A DNA stretch of 21,366 nucleotides from JBBTRN01 sp038065175 (GTDB lineage Bacteria > Patescibacteriota > Doudnabacteria > UBA920). A model generated the notes under the pieces. That model made no database searches. It had not been told where the DNA came from and saw nothing but the letters and a program-made list of their open reading frames with translations. The stretch's first letter is position 1. The number at the start of each line of letters is the position of its first letter. The position numbers and the translations under genes are program-made. Where the stretch lies: assembly GCA_038065175.1 (NCBI GenBank), contig JBBTRN010000029.1:1-21366 (forward strand). The letters are read 5' to 3'. This document shows positions 7,344 through 14,361 of the stretch, one piece after another.

Positions 7344-7422
7344 TAAAATCTTGTCAATTTTGCCTGCCCGCCAACCTGTCCTCCGAAGTTTTAACGAAGG
7401 AGGAAGCTTTAGCGGCGGCGGG

Positions 7423-7447
7423 GTCAATCATGGTCAATATTGTCAAT
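7423..7447 (-). promoter_or_regulatory. Three ATTGAC direct repeats with ~10-bp period upstream of ORF6N
   Basis: On the minus strand ATTGAC occurs at 7442-7447, 7433-7438 and 7423-7428, one helical turn apart, and again near 7353-7358. They lie between the sugar transferase stop and the ORF6N start. They could be an operator for the ORF6N protein or chance, and they partly resemble -35 hexamers without a good -10. Confidence 0.25.
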
Positions 7448-7451
7448 GCGT

Positions 7452-8756
7452 TCATCTTCCCCGCCAGGTAAATATGTAATACACGGTCTTGATTATTACC
7501 TCCAAATCAAACAAAAGGCTCCTGTGCTTTATGTAATACAAATCGTATTGGAGCTTGATTTTAGTTTCTTCCACAGTGCCGGCGTAAACGTTCAACTGCG
7601 CCCAACCGGTAATCCCCGGCTTTACCAAATGCCGTTCGTCATAAAACGGCACGACCCGCTTTAACTCCCCAACAATATGGCGCTGTTCGGGCCGTGGCCC
7701 AACCAGACTCATGTTGCCCATAATTAAATTCACAAACTGCGGCAGTTCGTCCAGGCGTGCTTGCCGCAAAAACCTGCCGAACCGGGTTATTCTCGGGTCG
7801 TTAACGCTTGTCCAGGTATTTGTCGGGGTGCCTGTGTTCATGGTGCGGTACTTAAAAACCTTAAACAGCCTGCCGTGCAAACCCACCCGCTCCTGCACGA
7901 AAAAAACCGGGCCTTTGGAAGTAAATTTTATTAAAGCCGCCAAAACAGGCAAGGTAATAATAAAAATTAAAAAGCCGATTAAGCCAAACAGTAAATCGAC
8001 CAGCCTTTTCACCAAATTGTAAACCCGCTTCTCGCGGTAATCTATATTTTCCAAAAACCAAATCTCATTAATTTGGGACAAATACACCCTCCTTAGCAGG
8101 CCTTCGTAAAAATCTTTATGGTTGTAAAAACTCACGCCCAGTGTCCTAAGCTGGTAAAATTTCGCTAAAGTATCGGGACTGCTTTGCAGATTGTCCGGCA
8201 AAACAATCCCGTCCCCTGAAGCAAACTTCACTTTAGATAAAGCCTCCGCGTTTAAATGCCCAAGCACCTTAAAACCCAAATAGCTTTGGGCAACAACTTC
8301 CCTTTCCAATTCCGAAAGCTCGTTATTAAAAGAGAATAAATACAAGCCCTGCAAAAGACGGTTTTTTAAAATCACTTTAGCCAGCAAATGCCATGAAAGC
8401 AGCAAGATAAAAGCCAAGGCCATTTGCAAAATTAAAAACCTCCTGGGGGTCAAAATCAAGCCCGGCTGGAAATAAAAAAAACTTACGGCGATTAGGAAAT
8501 TTACCACCATAGCCGAAAGCAGGTTAAAAAATAAGCCGGCATAGCGCCTAAGGCTCTCAACCTCAAACAGGCCGTGGCTAAAAAATACCACTAGCCACAA
8601 AATAAAAATAATGCTGAAAGCCTGGAGATGGGAATAAAAAATTTCGGGGCTAAGGCCGCTGGGGTACTTTATTTTGACCGCGGCAAATAAGCCCAAATAC
8701 AAAATAAACAAATCCGGAACTAAAAGCAGCCAAAAACTTGTGAATTTCCTAGACAT
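7452..8756 (-). CDS. Polyprenyl-phosphate sugar-1-phosphate transferase (WbaP/PglC-like)
   Basis: This 434-residue protein has the layout of polyisoprenyl-phosphate hexose-1-phosphate transferases. Four hydrophobic helices span residues ~8-27, 43-62, 74-96 and 106-128. A soluble middle region follows at ~140-245. The C-terminal catalytic domain begins with 'KRLVDLLFG' (250-258) and a membrane-inserted helix to ~276. It continues with 'GPVFFVQERVGLHGRLF', 'KYRTM' (302-306), the catalytic Asp-Glu pair in 'LDELPQ' (D336, E337), 'MSLVGPRPE' (349-357) and 'KPGITGWAQLN'. In the family it moves a sugar-1-phosphate from a nucleotide sugar to undecaprenyl phosphate, starting glycan assembly on the inner membrane face. 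It is the natural first enzyme for the neighbouring glycosyltransferases. A TATAAT ends 6 nt before the ATG, predicting a leaderless transcript. The sugar is not deducible. Confidence 0.93.
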   Translation of the reverse strand: MSRKFTSFWLLLVPDLFILYLGLFAAVKIKYPSGLSPEIFYSHLQAFSIIFILWLVVFFSHGLFEVESLRRYAGLFFNLLSAMVVNFLIAVSFFYFQPGLILTPRRFLILQMALAFILLLSWHLLAKVILKNRLLQGLYLFSFNNELSELEREVVAQSYLGFKVLGHLNAEALSKVKFASGDGIVLPDNLQSSPDTLAKFYQLRTLGVSFYNHKDFYEGLLRRVYLSQINEIWFLENIDYREKRVYNLVKRLVDLLFGLIGFLIFIITLPVLAALIKFTSKGPVFFVQERVGLHGRLFKVFKYRTMNTGTPTNTWTSVNDPRITRFGRFLRQARLDELPQFVNLIMGNMSLVGPRPEQRHIVGELKRVVPFYDERHLVKPGITGWAQLNVYAGTVEETKIKLQYDLYYIKHRSLLFDLEVIIKTVYYIFTWRGR

Positions 8757-8762
8757 AAAGTA

Positions 8763-8768
8763 ATTATA
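8763..8768 (-). promoter_or_regulatory. -10 box giving a leaderless sugar-transferase mRNA
   Basis: TATAAT on the minus strand, exactly 6 nt before the ATG at 8756, the same spacing as for the MNT gene. No good -35 is visible. The initiating base would be the A of the ATG. Confidence 0.5.
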
Positions 8769-8869
8769 CTCCGTTTGGGGGCAAAGAGCGAAAGCGTTAT
8801 AAAATAAGTGATAGCGAGTAATCCTGCTTTAGCTTTTATTTATGAGCCAAAACAATAAACTCTTCTGCC

Positions 8870-9029
8870 GTCATTGCGAGGAGTGTCCGCCGGAGGCGGA
8901 TCTGCCTCAGGCACGACATCCGACGAAGCAATCCGATCTTCAGATCGTCCCGAGCGGAGCGAGGGATCAATTAATAGATTGCCGTAATAGATTGCCGCGC
9001 CTTTCATCTGATTCAAGGCTCGCAATGAC
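8870..9029. repeat. 160-bp palindromic intergenic repeat
   Basis: The ends are perfect 11-bp inverted repeats, GTCATTGCGAG (8870-8880) and CTCGCAATGAC (9019-9029). Inside are AAGCAATC and GATTGC in opposite orientation, the hairpin CGATCT-TC-AGATCG near 8934-8947, and a double hairpin at 8886-8913. Sequences with these 'CATTGCGAG ... CTCGCAATG' ends are common intergenic repeats in several bacterial phyla. The two opposite short frames here are by-products of the palindrome. This element fills most of the 299-bp gap between the sugar transferase and the GT2 gene; nothing else was seen in the gap. Confidence 0.85.
8886..8913. repeat. Double-hairpin module, copy 1
   Basis: TCCGCC-GGA-GGCGGA (8886-8900) is followed by TGCC-TCA-GGCA (8903-8913). 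It is the same module type as at 15563-15592 and 21241-21270, here embedded in a larger palindrome. Confidence 0.7.
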
Positions 9030-9055
9030 ACTTTACCCACTATGAGTTCAAAACT

Positions 9056-9805
9056 CTATAATAATCTTTGAATTGCCCATTTTATTTTAGCGGCAATAGA
9101 ATTCGGATAGCTACGGCCGTAGCGGGAAACCAGGCCTGCCGCTTGCTTTACCTGCCTTGAATTTTGGCTCCTTGTAAGCCCTAAAGGAGTAAGGCGGTAT
9201 TCAACCATAATTCTTGGCAAATTATAGAACTGCGCTTTTAAACCCATGCGCAGCCACAATCCGTAATCTTCCACTAAGCTCTCCGCAGGGTTGTAGCCGC
9301 CGCAGTCTAACATAAGCCGGCGGCGAGCGAAGATGCTCGAATGTATAAAACAGTTATGGATTAAAATTTCCCTCCGTATTTGGCTATCGGACACGGGGTA
9401 GGTTAATTTACGGACAGGCTGGCCGTCTGGTTTAATTATCTGCCCCCAAGCGCCCAAAAGGCCGACTTGGGAATTCGCGCGCAAAAAATCTTTCTGGAGC
9501 AGAAGCTTGCCCGGGTCGCTCCACCGATCATCGGAGTCCAGGCGGGCTATGAATTCTCCGGAAGCCGCGGCCAAGCCTTCGTTTAAACTATAAACCAGGC
9601 CTTGATTCTCCGTCCTATGTAAAAGCTTGACTCTCTCATCGTCTTTCGCAAAACCTTCGACTATTTCCCTGCTCTTGTCCAAGGAGCCGTCATCAATTAC
9701 CAATAATTCCCAACCTGGGAAAGTTTGCGCTTGCACGCTTTTAATGGCAGAAGCCAAATAAGCTTCGCCATTATACACCGGCATAATAATAGATATTTCA
9801 GGCAT
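9056..9805 (-). CDS. Family 2 glycosyltransferase
   Basis: This has 249 residues from the ATG at 9805. An in-frame ATG at 9856 would add 17 residues and overlap the upstream GIY-YIG gene, but the canonical GT-A start 'MPEISIIMPVYNGEAYL' fits 9805. It shows 'LLVIDDGSLDKS' (nucleotide-binding Asp pair), 'NQGLVYSLNEGLAAASGEFIARLDSDDRW' (the metal-binding DxD region) and a downstream 'ESLVEDYGLWLRM', which matches the usual ED acid/base region. There are no membrane helices apart from short hydrophobic stretches, so it is probably a peripheral inner-leaflet enzyme that adds one sugar from a nucleotide donor to the lipid-linked glycan. It lies upstream of the initiating sugar transferase, separated by the palindromic repeat. 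Donor and acceptor are unknown. Confidence 0.92.
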   Translation of the reverse strand: MPEISIIMPVYNGEAYLASAIKSVQAQTFPGWELLVIDDGSLDKSREIVEGFAKDDERVKLLHRTENQGLVYSLNEGLAAASGEFIARLDSDDRWSDPGKLLLQKDFLRANSQVGLLGAWGQIIKPDGQPVRKLTYPVSDSQIRREILIHNCFIHSSIFARRRLMLDCGGYNPAESLVEDYGLWLRMGLKAQFYNLPRIMVEYRLTPLGLTRSQNSRQVKQAAGLVSRYGRSYPNSIAAKIKWAIQRLL

Positions 9806-9839
9806 ACCCAGTATATCAACTTCCAATTCCAAACGCCGG

Positions 9840-10118
9840 CTAGCGCTTGTACTCAATTAATCGTAAACCCAAAAATCGACGTCCTTGGGTAGTTTTTAAA
9901 TAACCTTCACGGCGTTTGGCGTCCTGCTGATTCAAACAGCCTTCAAAATAGATGAGCTTAAAAGGCCTTCTAAACTTTGTTGAAAAATTATAACCTTCCT
10001 GGTGTTCTTTTATTCTCTTCTTTAAATTAGCCGTATAACCAACATATCTTAGACCGTCTTTTAAACTTTCCAAAACATACGTATAAAAGAACATATTGGA
10101 AGTTGTATTACTGGGCAT
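9840..10118 (-). CDS. Single-domain GIY-YIG endonuclease-like protein
   Basis: This 92-residue protein consists almost entirely of a GIY-YIG domain. The GIY position reads 'YTYVL' and the YIG position 'YVGYT' (residues ~25-29). The catalytic Arg is probably R35 in 'NLKKRIKEH', and the catalytic Glu is E71 in 'AKRREGYLKT'. The domain begins right at Met9, so the ATG at 10094 is an equally good start. Proteins of this UvrC-N-like, UPF0213-like class are very abundant in Patescibacteria, often as lone genes scattered among others. The natural role is unknown; a nuclease in repair or a remnant of a homing element are options. It interrupts the polysaccharide genes and has no obvious link to them. 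All key residues are present. Confidence 0.88.
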   Translation of the reverse strand: MPSNTTSNMFFYTYVLESLKDGLRYVGYTANLKKRIKEHQEGYNFSTKFRRPFKLIYFEGCLNQQDAKRREGYLKTTQGRRFLGLRLIEYKR

Positions 10119-10261
10119 AAATTATCCACTAATTACAAATGAGTATAAGGGTATGGGTGTCGATAGTTGTATGGTCTATCGTGGTTAAACGTCAATCCAT
10201 ACCTTTTGCCGATACTGCTATCCACAACGAAAACCTAAACTGGATCTGTGAAAAAAATTAT

Positions 10262-11458
10262 TTACTCTGCTGTGCTTGGCGGCAAGGGCTTCGGGCCAAA
10301 GAATCTTTTAACGGCAAACCAAAATTTTGTGGGCCAATCTTTGTCCATGCACGGCCTCTCTATTAATAAATAAAAAATACCGGAAAATAAAACAATAGGA
10401 ACTATGAGGATTAAAGCGTGCCAAAAATAAGTAAGGGGGTAGGACTGAAAAAGGTTAAATTTAATGGTAGTGTTGCCCAAAACCGGAATAATATTATAGT
10501 GCAGTAAATAAATAGAATAGCACATTCCGCCTATTGCGGTAATATAGCGGAGGCTGAATACTTTCCTCCACAGGCTGTCGGTCAAAACCAGCAGGTAAAA
10601 GCCTAAGGCGACAATAGGAAAAATATATTCCAAATAATTGCGCGCTCGCAAATCCGCGTAGCCAATAAACAACAGGCACAAAAGGCCAATTATGAAACTT
10701 GCCCAAACGGGAAATTTAAATTTAATTTCCGACAAATACAGGTCAACCAGCAAAAACCCCAAAAAGAAATATTGGATGTAATTAAACAAAGTATCTACCG
10801 GCAGGCTAAAATGGTGCTGCAAAAAAATGAATCCCGCGGTTGCGCAGGCCAAAACAATACGCCGGAATATTGCCGGCAATTTAAAAACCTGCACCAAAAG
10901 CGGCACCAGCAAATAAAACTGTACTTCAATTTCCAAAGACCAGGCCACTGGGTTGACCGAAAGGTACTGGGGGAAAATTATATTGTGCATGTAAATAAGC
11001 GAAGCGGCCAGGCGCGGAAACAGGCCAGAAAAAGTCTGCGGGAAGGTGGCCGCGAATTCATTGCCTTGTAAAAGTAAAATCCCTAAAAAACAAGCGGACA
11101 TGACTAAAAAATAGGGCGGCTCCAGCCGGGTGAACCTCCGCAAATAATATTTTTTTAATTCAACCGGCTTACTTTCGCCGCGCGCGGCACGGGCAAAAGG
11201 CAGAGCCAAAATAAAGCCGCTAATTATAAAAAACAAAAATACTCCCTTTCGGTCGCTGTCCAAAAGGCGGAACATCCACCAATAATCGGCTGTCGGCCGG
11301 GTAAAAGCAAAAGGCACCTTAACCGTCACAAAAATGTTGATGTGATAGAGGACCACCATGAGAATGGCCAAAAACCTTAAACCGTCTATTTGGGGTATGA
11401 AAACAGTGGTGTTGGTTTTTCTTTGCAAGAGCCCGTATAATCGGTCGGTGATCTTCAT
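10262..11458 (-). CDS. Acyltransferase-3 family membrane protein (OafA-like)
   Basis: This 398-residue integral membrane protein has about ten hydrophobic segments. The family signature is near the N-terminus: 'QIDGLRFLAILMVVLYHI' with the essential His at residue 39, 'GVFLFFIISGFIL' at 72-84, and the 'RRFTRLEPPYF' motif at 107-117. The usual C-terminal segment 'YSIYLLHYNI' is also present. Members transfer acetyl or other acyl groups across the membrane to sugars of O-antigens, exopolysaccharides or peptidoglycan. Its position among glycosyltransferases suggests acylation of the glycan made by this locus. It begins 6 bp after the stop of the DUF268 gene, so it is probably in one operon with it. 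No extra C-terminal SGNH domain is present. Confidence 0.92.
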   Translation of the reverse strand: MKITDRLYGLLQRKTNTTVFIPQIDGLRFLAILMVVLYHINIFVTVKVPFAFTRPTADYWWMFRLLDSDRKGVFLFFIISGFILALPFARAARGESKPVELKKYYLRRFTRLEPPYFLVMSACFLGILLLQGNEFAATFPQTFSGLFPRLAASLIYMHNIIFPQYLSVNPVAWSLEIEVQFYLLVPLLVQVFKLPAIFRRIVLACATAGFIFLQHHFSLPVDTLFNYIQYFFLGFLLVDLYLSEIKFKFPVWASFIIGLLCLLFIGYADLRARNYLEYIFPIVALGFYLLVLTDSLWRKVFSLRYITAIGGMCYSIYLLHYNIIPVLGNTTIKFNLFQSYPLTYFWHALILIVPIVLFSGIFYLLIERPCMDKDWPTKFWFAVKRFFGPKPLPPSTAE

Positions 11459-11464
11459 GGGAGT

Positions 11465-12202
11465 CTAATTCTTAGTAAACTCAAACATGCCGCAGGCGTA
11501 TGCGGCTTGGGTATAATCTTTTAAATCAGCCTGCGGGTAAAAACGCCCGTCATCCCCTACTGCGGCAAAGCTTAACAGCTTTAAATTTTTAAAGTATTCC
11601 AGAATCTGTAAAGAGCCATGGACGCGATGAGCGTTAAAATAGGTAGCGGGTTTGCCGACCGGCAGGGCAAAATATAGCCGCCCGCCCGGTTTAAGCACCC
11701 GCTCAAGCTCCCCACAGGCCTTAATGGTGCCTAAAGGATCGAGCAAATCGCCATAGCGCCCAAGGCCAATATGTTCGGCTACATGAAGGCAGGAAATTGA
11801 ACTTACTGATGAATCAGCAAAAGGCAAATCCAAAATACTGCCGGGAATGCACTCGAAATTATCAAAATCTAATTTCACGGGGCGGATATCTACAAATTTA
11901 ACAGGCGCGACAGCAGTGGCCATGGACAAAAACCGAATAGATGAGCCGACGTCCACATGCTCCTTGGGCCGGTTTTTTAATAAATGCTTAAAAGCCCAAG
12001 CGTCCATGTAAACATAGTGTTTGTCAAAAGTATGGGAAGCAGGGTCTTTGTCAAAAATTTGCGGGAATAATCTAAACGATGATTTTGCTCCAGCCGCCTT
12101 GTTTAGCCTTTTGTATTTAAACAAATCCCGAGTATACCAAAAAATCCCAAAAAAAAGGGCTTTCGTGTTCCGCCAAATTAGTTTGATGCCTTTTTTAAAC
12201 AT
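11465..12202 (-). CDS. DUF268 / class I methyltransferase-like protein
   Basis: This 245-residue protein matches the DUF268 pattern: 'HVDVGSSIRFLSM' (glycine-rich SAM-type motif, ~82-94), 'VKFVDIRPV' (acidic end of strand 2), 'GSILDLPFADSSVSSISCLHVAEHIGLGRYGD' in the middle and 'LERVLKPGGRLYFALPVG' with 'FNAHRVH' towards the end. The fold is that of class I SAM methyltransferases, and DUF268 proteins commonly sit in surface polysaccharide loci. The substrate is unknown. The short basic N-terminus with 'WRNTKALFFGIFWY' may associate with the membrane. It lies just upstream of the acyltransferase gene and downstream of a possible promoter at 12238-12265. Methylation of a sugar is an inference. 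Confidence 0.85.
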   Translation of the reverse strand: MFKKGIKLIWRNTKALFFGIFWYTRDLFKYKRLNKAAGAKSSFRLFPQIFDKDPASHTFDKHYVYMDAWAFKHLLKNRPKEHVDVGSSIRFLSMATAVAPVKFVDIRPVKLDFDNFECIPGSILDLPFADSSVSSISCLHVAEHIGLGRYGDLLDPLGTIKACGELERVLKPGGRLYFALPVGKPATYFNAHRVHGSLQILEYFKNLKLLSFAAVGDDGRFYPQADLKDYTQAAYACGMFEFTKN

Positions 12203-12237
12203 TAGACTTGTTGCTTAATAATTTTTTGATGCAAAAT

Positions 12238-12265
12238 ATGATATTTCCGACAAAACTGTAGTCTA
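12238..12265 (-). promoter_or_regulatory. Possible promoter for DUF268/acyltransferase genes
   Basis: On the minus strand TAGACT (12260-12265), a 16-bp spacer, then TATCAT (12238-12243), 35 nt before the DUF268 ATG. The match is fair (4/6 and 5/6), in an AT-rich 143-bp gap where chance matches are common. Confidence 0.35.
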
Positions 12266-12345
12266 AAATTTTTGATGTTTAACCTAAGTTAAGCGGAAAA
12301 AATTTTAGCAAGGTTTTGGCGAAAGAGCATATTTTGGGCGAAAAA

Positions 12346-13263
12346 TTATTCAACAACAGGTCTATTGCCAATGTTGTCCAAATACTTCTGCGCGCAAATC
12401 TTATTGCTAAAATTTTCCTCCACATACTTTCTGGGATTAAAACCAAATTTTAAAAATACTTCCAACTGCCTGCTAAAATCCTCAACGGATGAAAAAGCGA
12501 GGCCAACCTGGTCTGTCAAATACGGAGCGCTGATTTTGCCGGAAATACTTTTCCCGTCCCCTTCATACTCCCCTTTTTCCCAAACCAAAGTCGACACATT
12601 CCTTGCCCAGGCCTCAAACATGGCCAAACCTTGGCTTTCAGAAACCGAAAGATAAATCATAAATCTTGAACTCTCTAAATTTGCAAAATATTCTTGCTGT
12701 TGAAACTTGCCGTAGCTGAAAACTTTGTAACTAAATCCCGCCTTATTTAAATATTTTACTATATTTGTAAATAATTCGCTCTTGCCAATTTTATTGAAAA
12801 CTAAAAAATCAATGGTTTTTTTGGAAACAGTCGCGGGAGGCAAAAAAACTCCAGCCGGCCAAATACGGATATTGTCGGCAATTTGAGGGGCTAACGCTGA
12901 ATAAAGCTCAAATACCCAAAGGCTTGGGACTATAATTATATCCACGGCCGGGTCAACCAAAACGCCGCCTGCATCTTCAGGGAATACGACGATGTTCGGA
13001 CCGGCTATAATTTTTTTTATTAAGCCTTTCTTTTTTTGCGTTAAAGCCCAGCGCAAAGTCCGGCTGCCGGAAATTACGCAGGCTGTGCCAATTGGCTTTT
13101 TAAGCGGCTGGTTCAAAACATATTGGACACCAAGTTCGTCCAAACCATTAAGAAGGCTTTCTTCCACTGCTTTAGGCCCGCGGTTTTGCCTCCCTAGCAA
13201 GATTTTAACAAAGCCTTTTAGTCTGTTAAATGCAAAAAAATTTTCAGTATAAATATAAAGCAT
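12346..13263 (-). CDS. Glycosyltransferase, GT4/GT1-like (GT-B fold)
   Basis: This 305-residue protein looks like a short GT-B glycosyltransferase. The N-terminal half has 'NRGPKAVEESLLNGLDELGVQYVLNQ', which resembles a Rossmann acceptor domain, and 'VDIIIVPSLWVFELY' precedes the linker. In the C-terminal half, 'ESSRFMIYLSVSESQGLAMFEAWARNVSTLVWE' (~195-235) matches the family region with conserved 'E.QGLAMFEA' that binds the nucleotide sugar. The total is below the usual 350-400 residues, so it is a compact member. It lies just downstream of the MITE-like element at 13298-13440 and upstream of the DUF268 gene. It would add a sugar to the growing glycan; donor and linkage are not visible. Confidence 0.78.
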   Translation of the reverse strand: MLYIYTENFFAFNRLKGFVKILLGRQNRGPKAVEESLLNGLDELGVQYVLNQPLKKPIGTACVISGSRTLRWALTQKKKGLIKKIIAGPNIVVFPEDAGGVLVDPAVDIIIVPSLWVFELYSALAPQIADNIRIWPAGVFLPPATVSKKTIDFLVFNKIGKSELFTNIVKYLNKAGFSYKVFSYGKFQQQEYFANLESSRFMIYLSVSESQGLAMFEAWARNVSTLVWEKGEYEGDGKSISGKISAPYLTDQVGLAFSSVEDFSRQLEVFLKFGFNPRKYVEENFSNKICAQKYLDNIGNRPVVE

Positions 13264-13292
13264 AAAAACACTTTTTTATAATGCGGAATGAT

Positions 13293-13445
13293 ACCTTTAG
13301 GACTTATGCGCTTCTCCCTTTTATTCCCCTCCCTTGACGGGAGGGGTTAGGGGAGGGTGATCAAAAATCGCTTTCTTTCAGGCTTTCACCCCTCCCTTGC
13401 CCTCCCCATCAAGGGGAGGGAATCAAACGCATAAATCCTAACCTT
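13293..13445. mobile_element. MITE-like element with terminal inverted repeats and ACCTT target duplication
   Basis: Terminal inverted repeats, TAGGACTTATGCG (13298-13310) and CGCATAAATCCTA (13428-13440), bound a 143-bp palindromic body. They differ at one position. The same 5-bp word ACCTT directly flanks both ends (13293-13297 and 13441-13445), as expected for a target-site duplication. The body contains long opposing arms, CCCCTCCC-TTGAC-GGGAGGGG (13327-13347) and a mirrored CCCCTCCC/GGGGAGGG set (13389-13420). It encodes no protein, so it would need a transposase in trans. It begins 1 bp past the stop codon of the GT2 gene, in minus-strand order. Such 'CCCTCCC...' repeats are frequent in Patescibacteria genomes. 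Confidence 0.8.
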
Positions 13446-13446
13446 A

Positions 13447-14361
13447 TTATAATTTCCCTAAAATCCTCTTAATTAAATCTCTGGATTTTTGGCTCTTGAA
13501 TAAATGTTTTTTAATGAAACTCCTGATAAAATTTTTAAAAATGTAAAAATAATAATTGCATTTTATTAAAAACTTAGAATGCGGTAGGTGGTAAAAATCC
13601 AAAATCCATAACAGGGCCTTAAAAGTCCCTTGCGCGCGTTTTTTAGCGCTGCCGAGCCCTTCAAAACTGTCCCAGCGGATGTTGTCGGAGCGGGCTTTAA
13701 CCAAAGGCTTGGCAAGCACCGCGAAGCTCTGGTTTTTCATGGCAATCAGCAAGGTATGCATATGCATAGCGCTGGTGCCAATGAATTGGTTTTTGTCCGG
13801 CAAAACCATCCATAAACTCCTTTCAAACACCTGCACCGAAAGTCCGCAAAAAAATCCGACCAAATTTTCATCGTGCTTAAATTCCCTCACAAAATCCTGG
13901 AGCTGGTTAAAATATTGATCCTTCAAAATCGCCCGGCTGGGATATTTTAAGGCCTGATGTTCCAGATTGCTGTCATAGCCCCAAAAATTTACCACGCAAT
14001 ATTTAAATTTTTGCTTTTGGATTTCTGAAAGCAAATATTTTATAGCGCCCGGGAATAAAGCGTCATCGTCTCCCAAAAGCCACACATACTGTCCATGAGC
14101 CATTTCCACCACCTGCAAAATATTCCTATCAACGCCCAAATTACTGTCATTTTTTTTATAGGATATAAAGCGGTAGTTTTTTTGAAATTCCTCGACTACC
14201 GCAAAAGTGTTGTCGCTGCTGTTATTATCCGAAATTACAACTTCAACGCTCCCCGGCACTTCGGGGTCTTGGAATTGCGAAACTATGCTCAAGAGGCATA
14301 GCTTTAGGCAATCGGCGCGGTTAAAAGTTGGGATGCATATGCTAAGCAGTGGAGGATTCAT
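13447..14361 (-). CDS. Family 2 glycosyltransferase, abequosyltransferase-like
   Basis: This 304-residue GT-A enzyme opens with 'LLSICIPTFNRADCLKLCLLSI' and contains 'VEVVISDNNSSDNT' (~45-55), 'NLGVDRNILQVVEMAHGQYVWLLGDDDALFPGAI' with the metal-binding DDD near residue 100, and a basic C-terminal tail that may bind membrane. The 'WLLGDDD' form and the N-terminal 'PTFNR' resemble transferases for 3,6-dideoxyhexoses (RfbV type). That agrees with its position directly after the sugar 3-dehydrase gene, which it overlaps by 20 bp, suggesting coupled translation. The dideoxyhexose donor is an inference from these two facts. The transposon-like element begins just past its stop. Confidence 0.9.
   Translation of the reverse strand: MNPPLLSICIPTFNRADCLKLCLLSIVSQFQDPEVPGSVEVVISDNNSSDNTFAVVEEFQKNYRFISYKKNDSNLGVDRNILQVVEMAHGQYVWLLGDDDALFPGAIKYLLSEIQKQKFKYCVVNFWGYDSNLEHQALKYPSRAILKDQYFNQLQDFVREFKHDENLVGFFCGLSVQVFERSLWMVLPDKNQFIGTSAMHMHTLLIAMKNQSFAVLAKPLVKARSDNIRWDSFEGLGSAKKRAQGTFKALLWILDFYHLPHSKFLIKCNYYFYIFKNFIRSFIKKHLFKSQKSRDLIKRILGKL

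Noticed and set aside
6786..7427. TTG start at 7427 for the ORF6N gene
   Set aside because: The extra residues are low-complexity translation of intergenic repeat sequence; ATG at 7343 fits the family.
8840..9045. Two opposite short frames (67 and 66 aa)
   Set aside because: They are both read through the same 160-bp palindrome; mirrored frames are a by-product.
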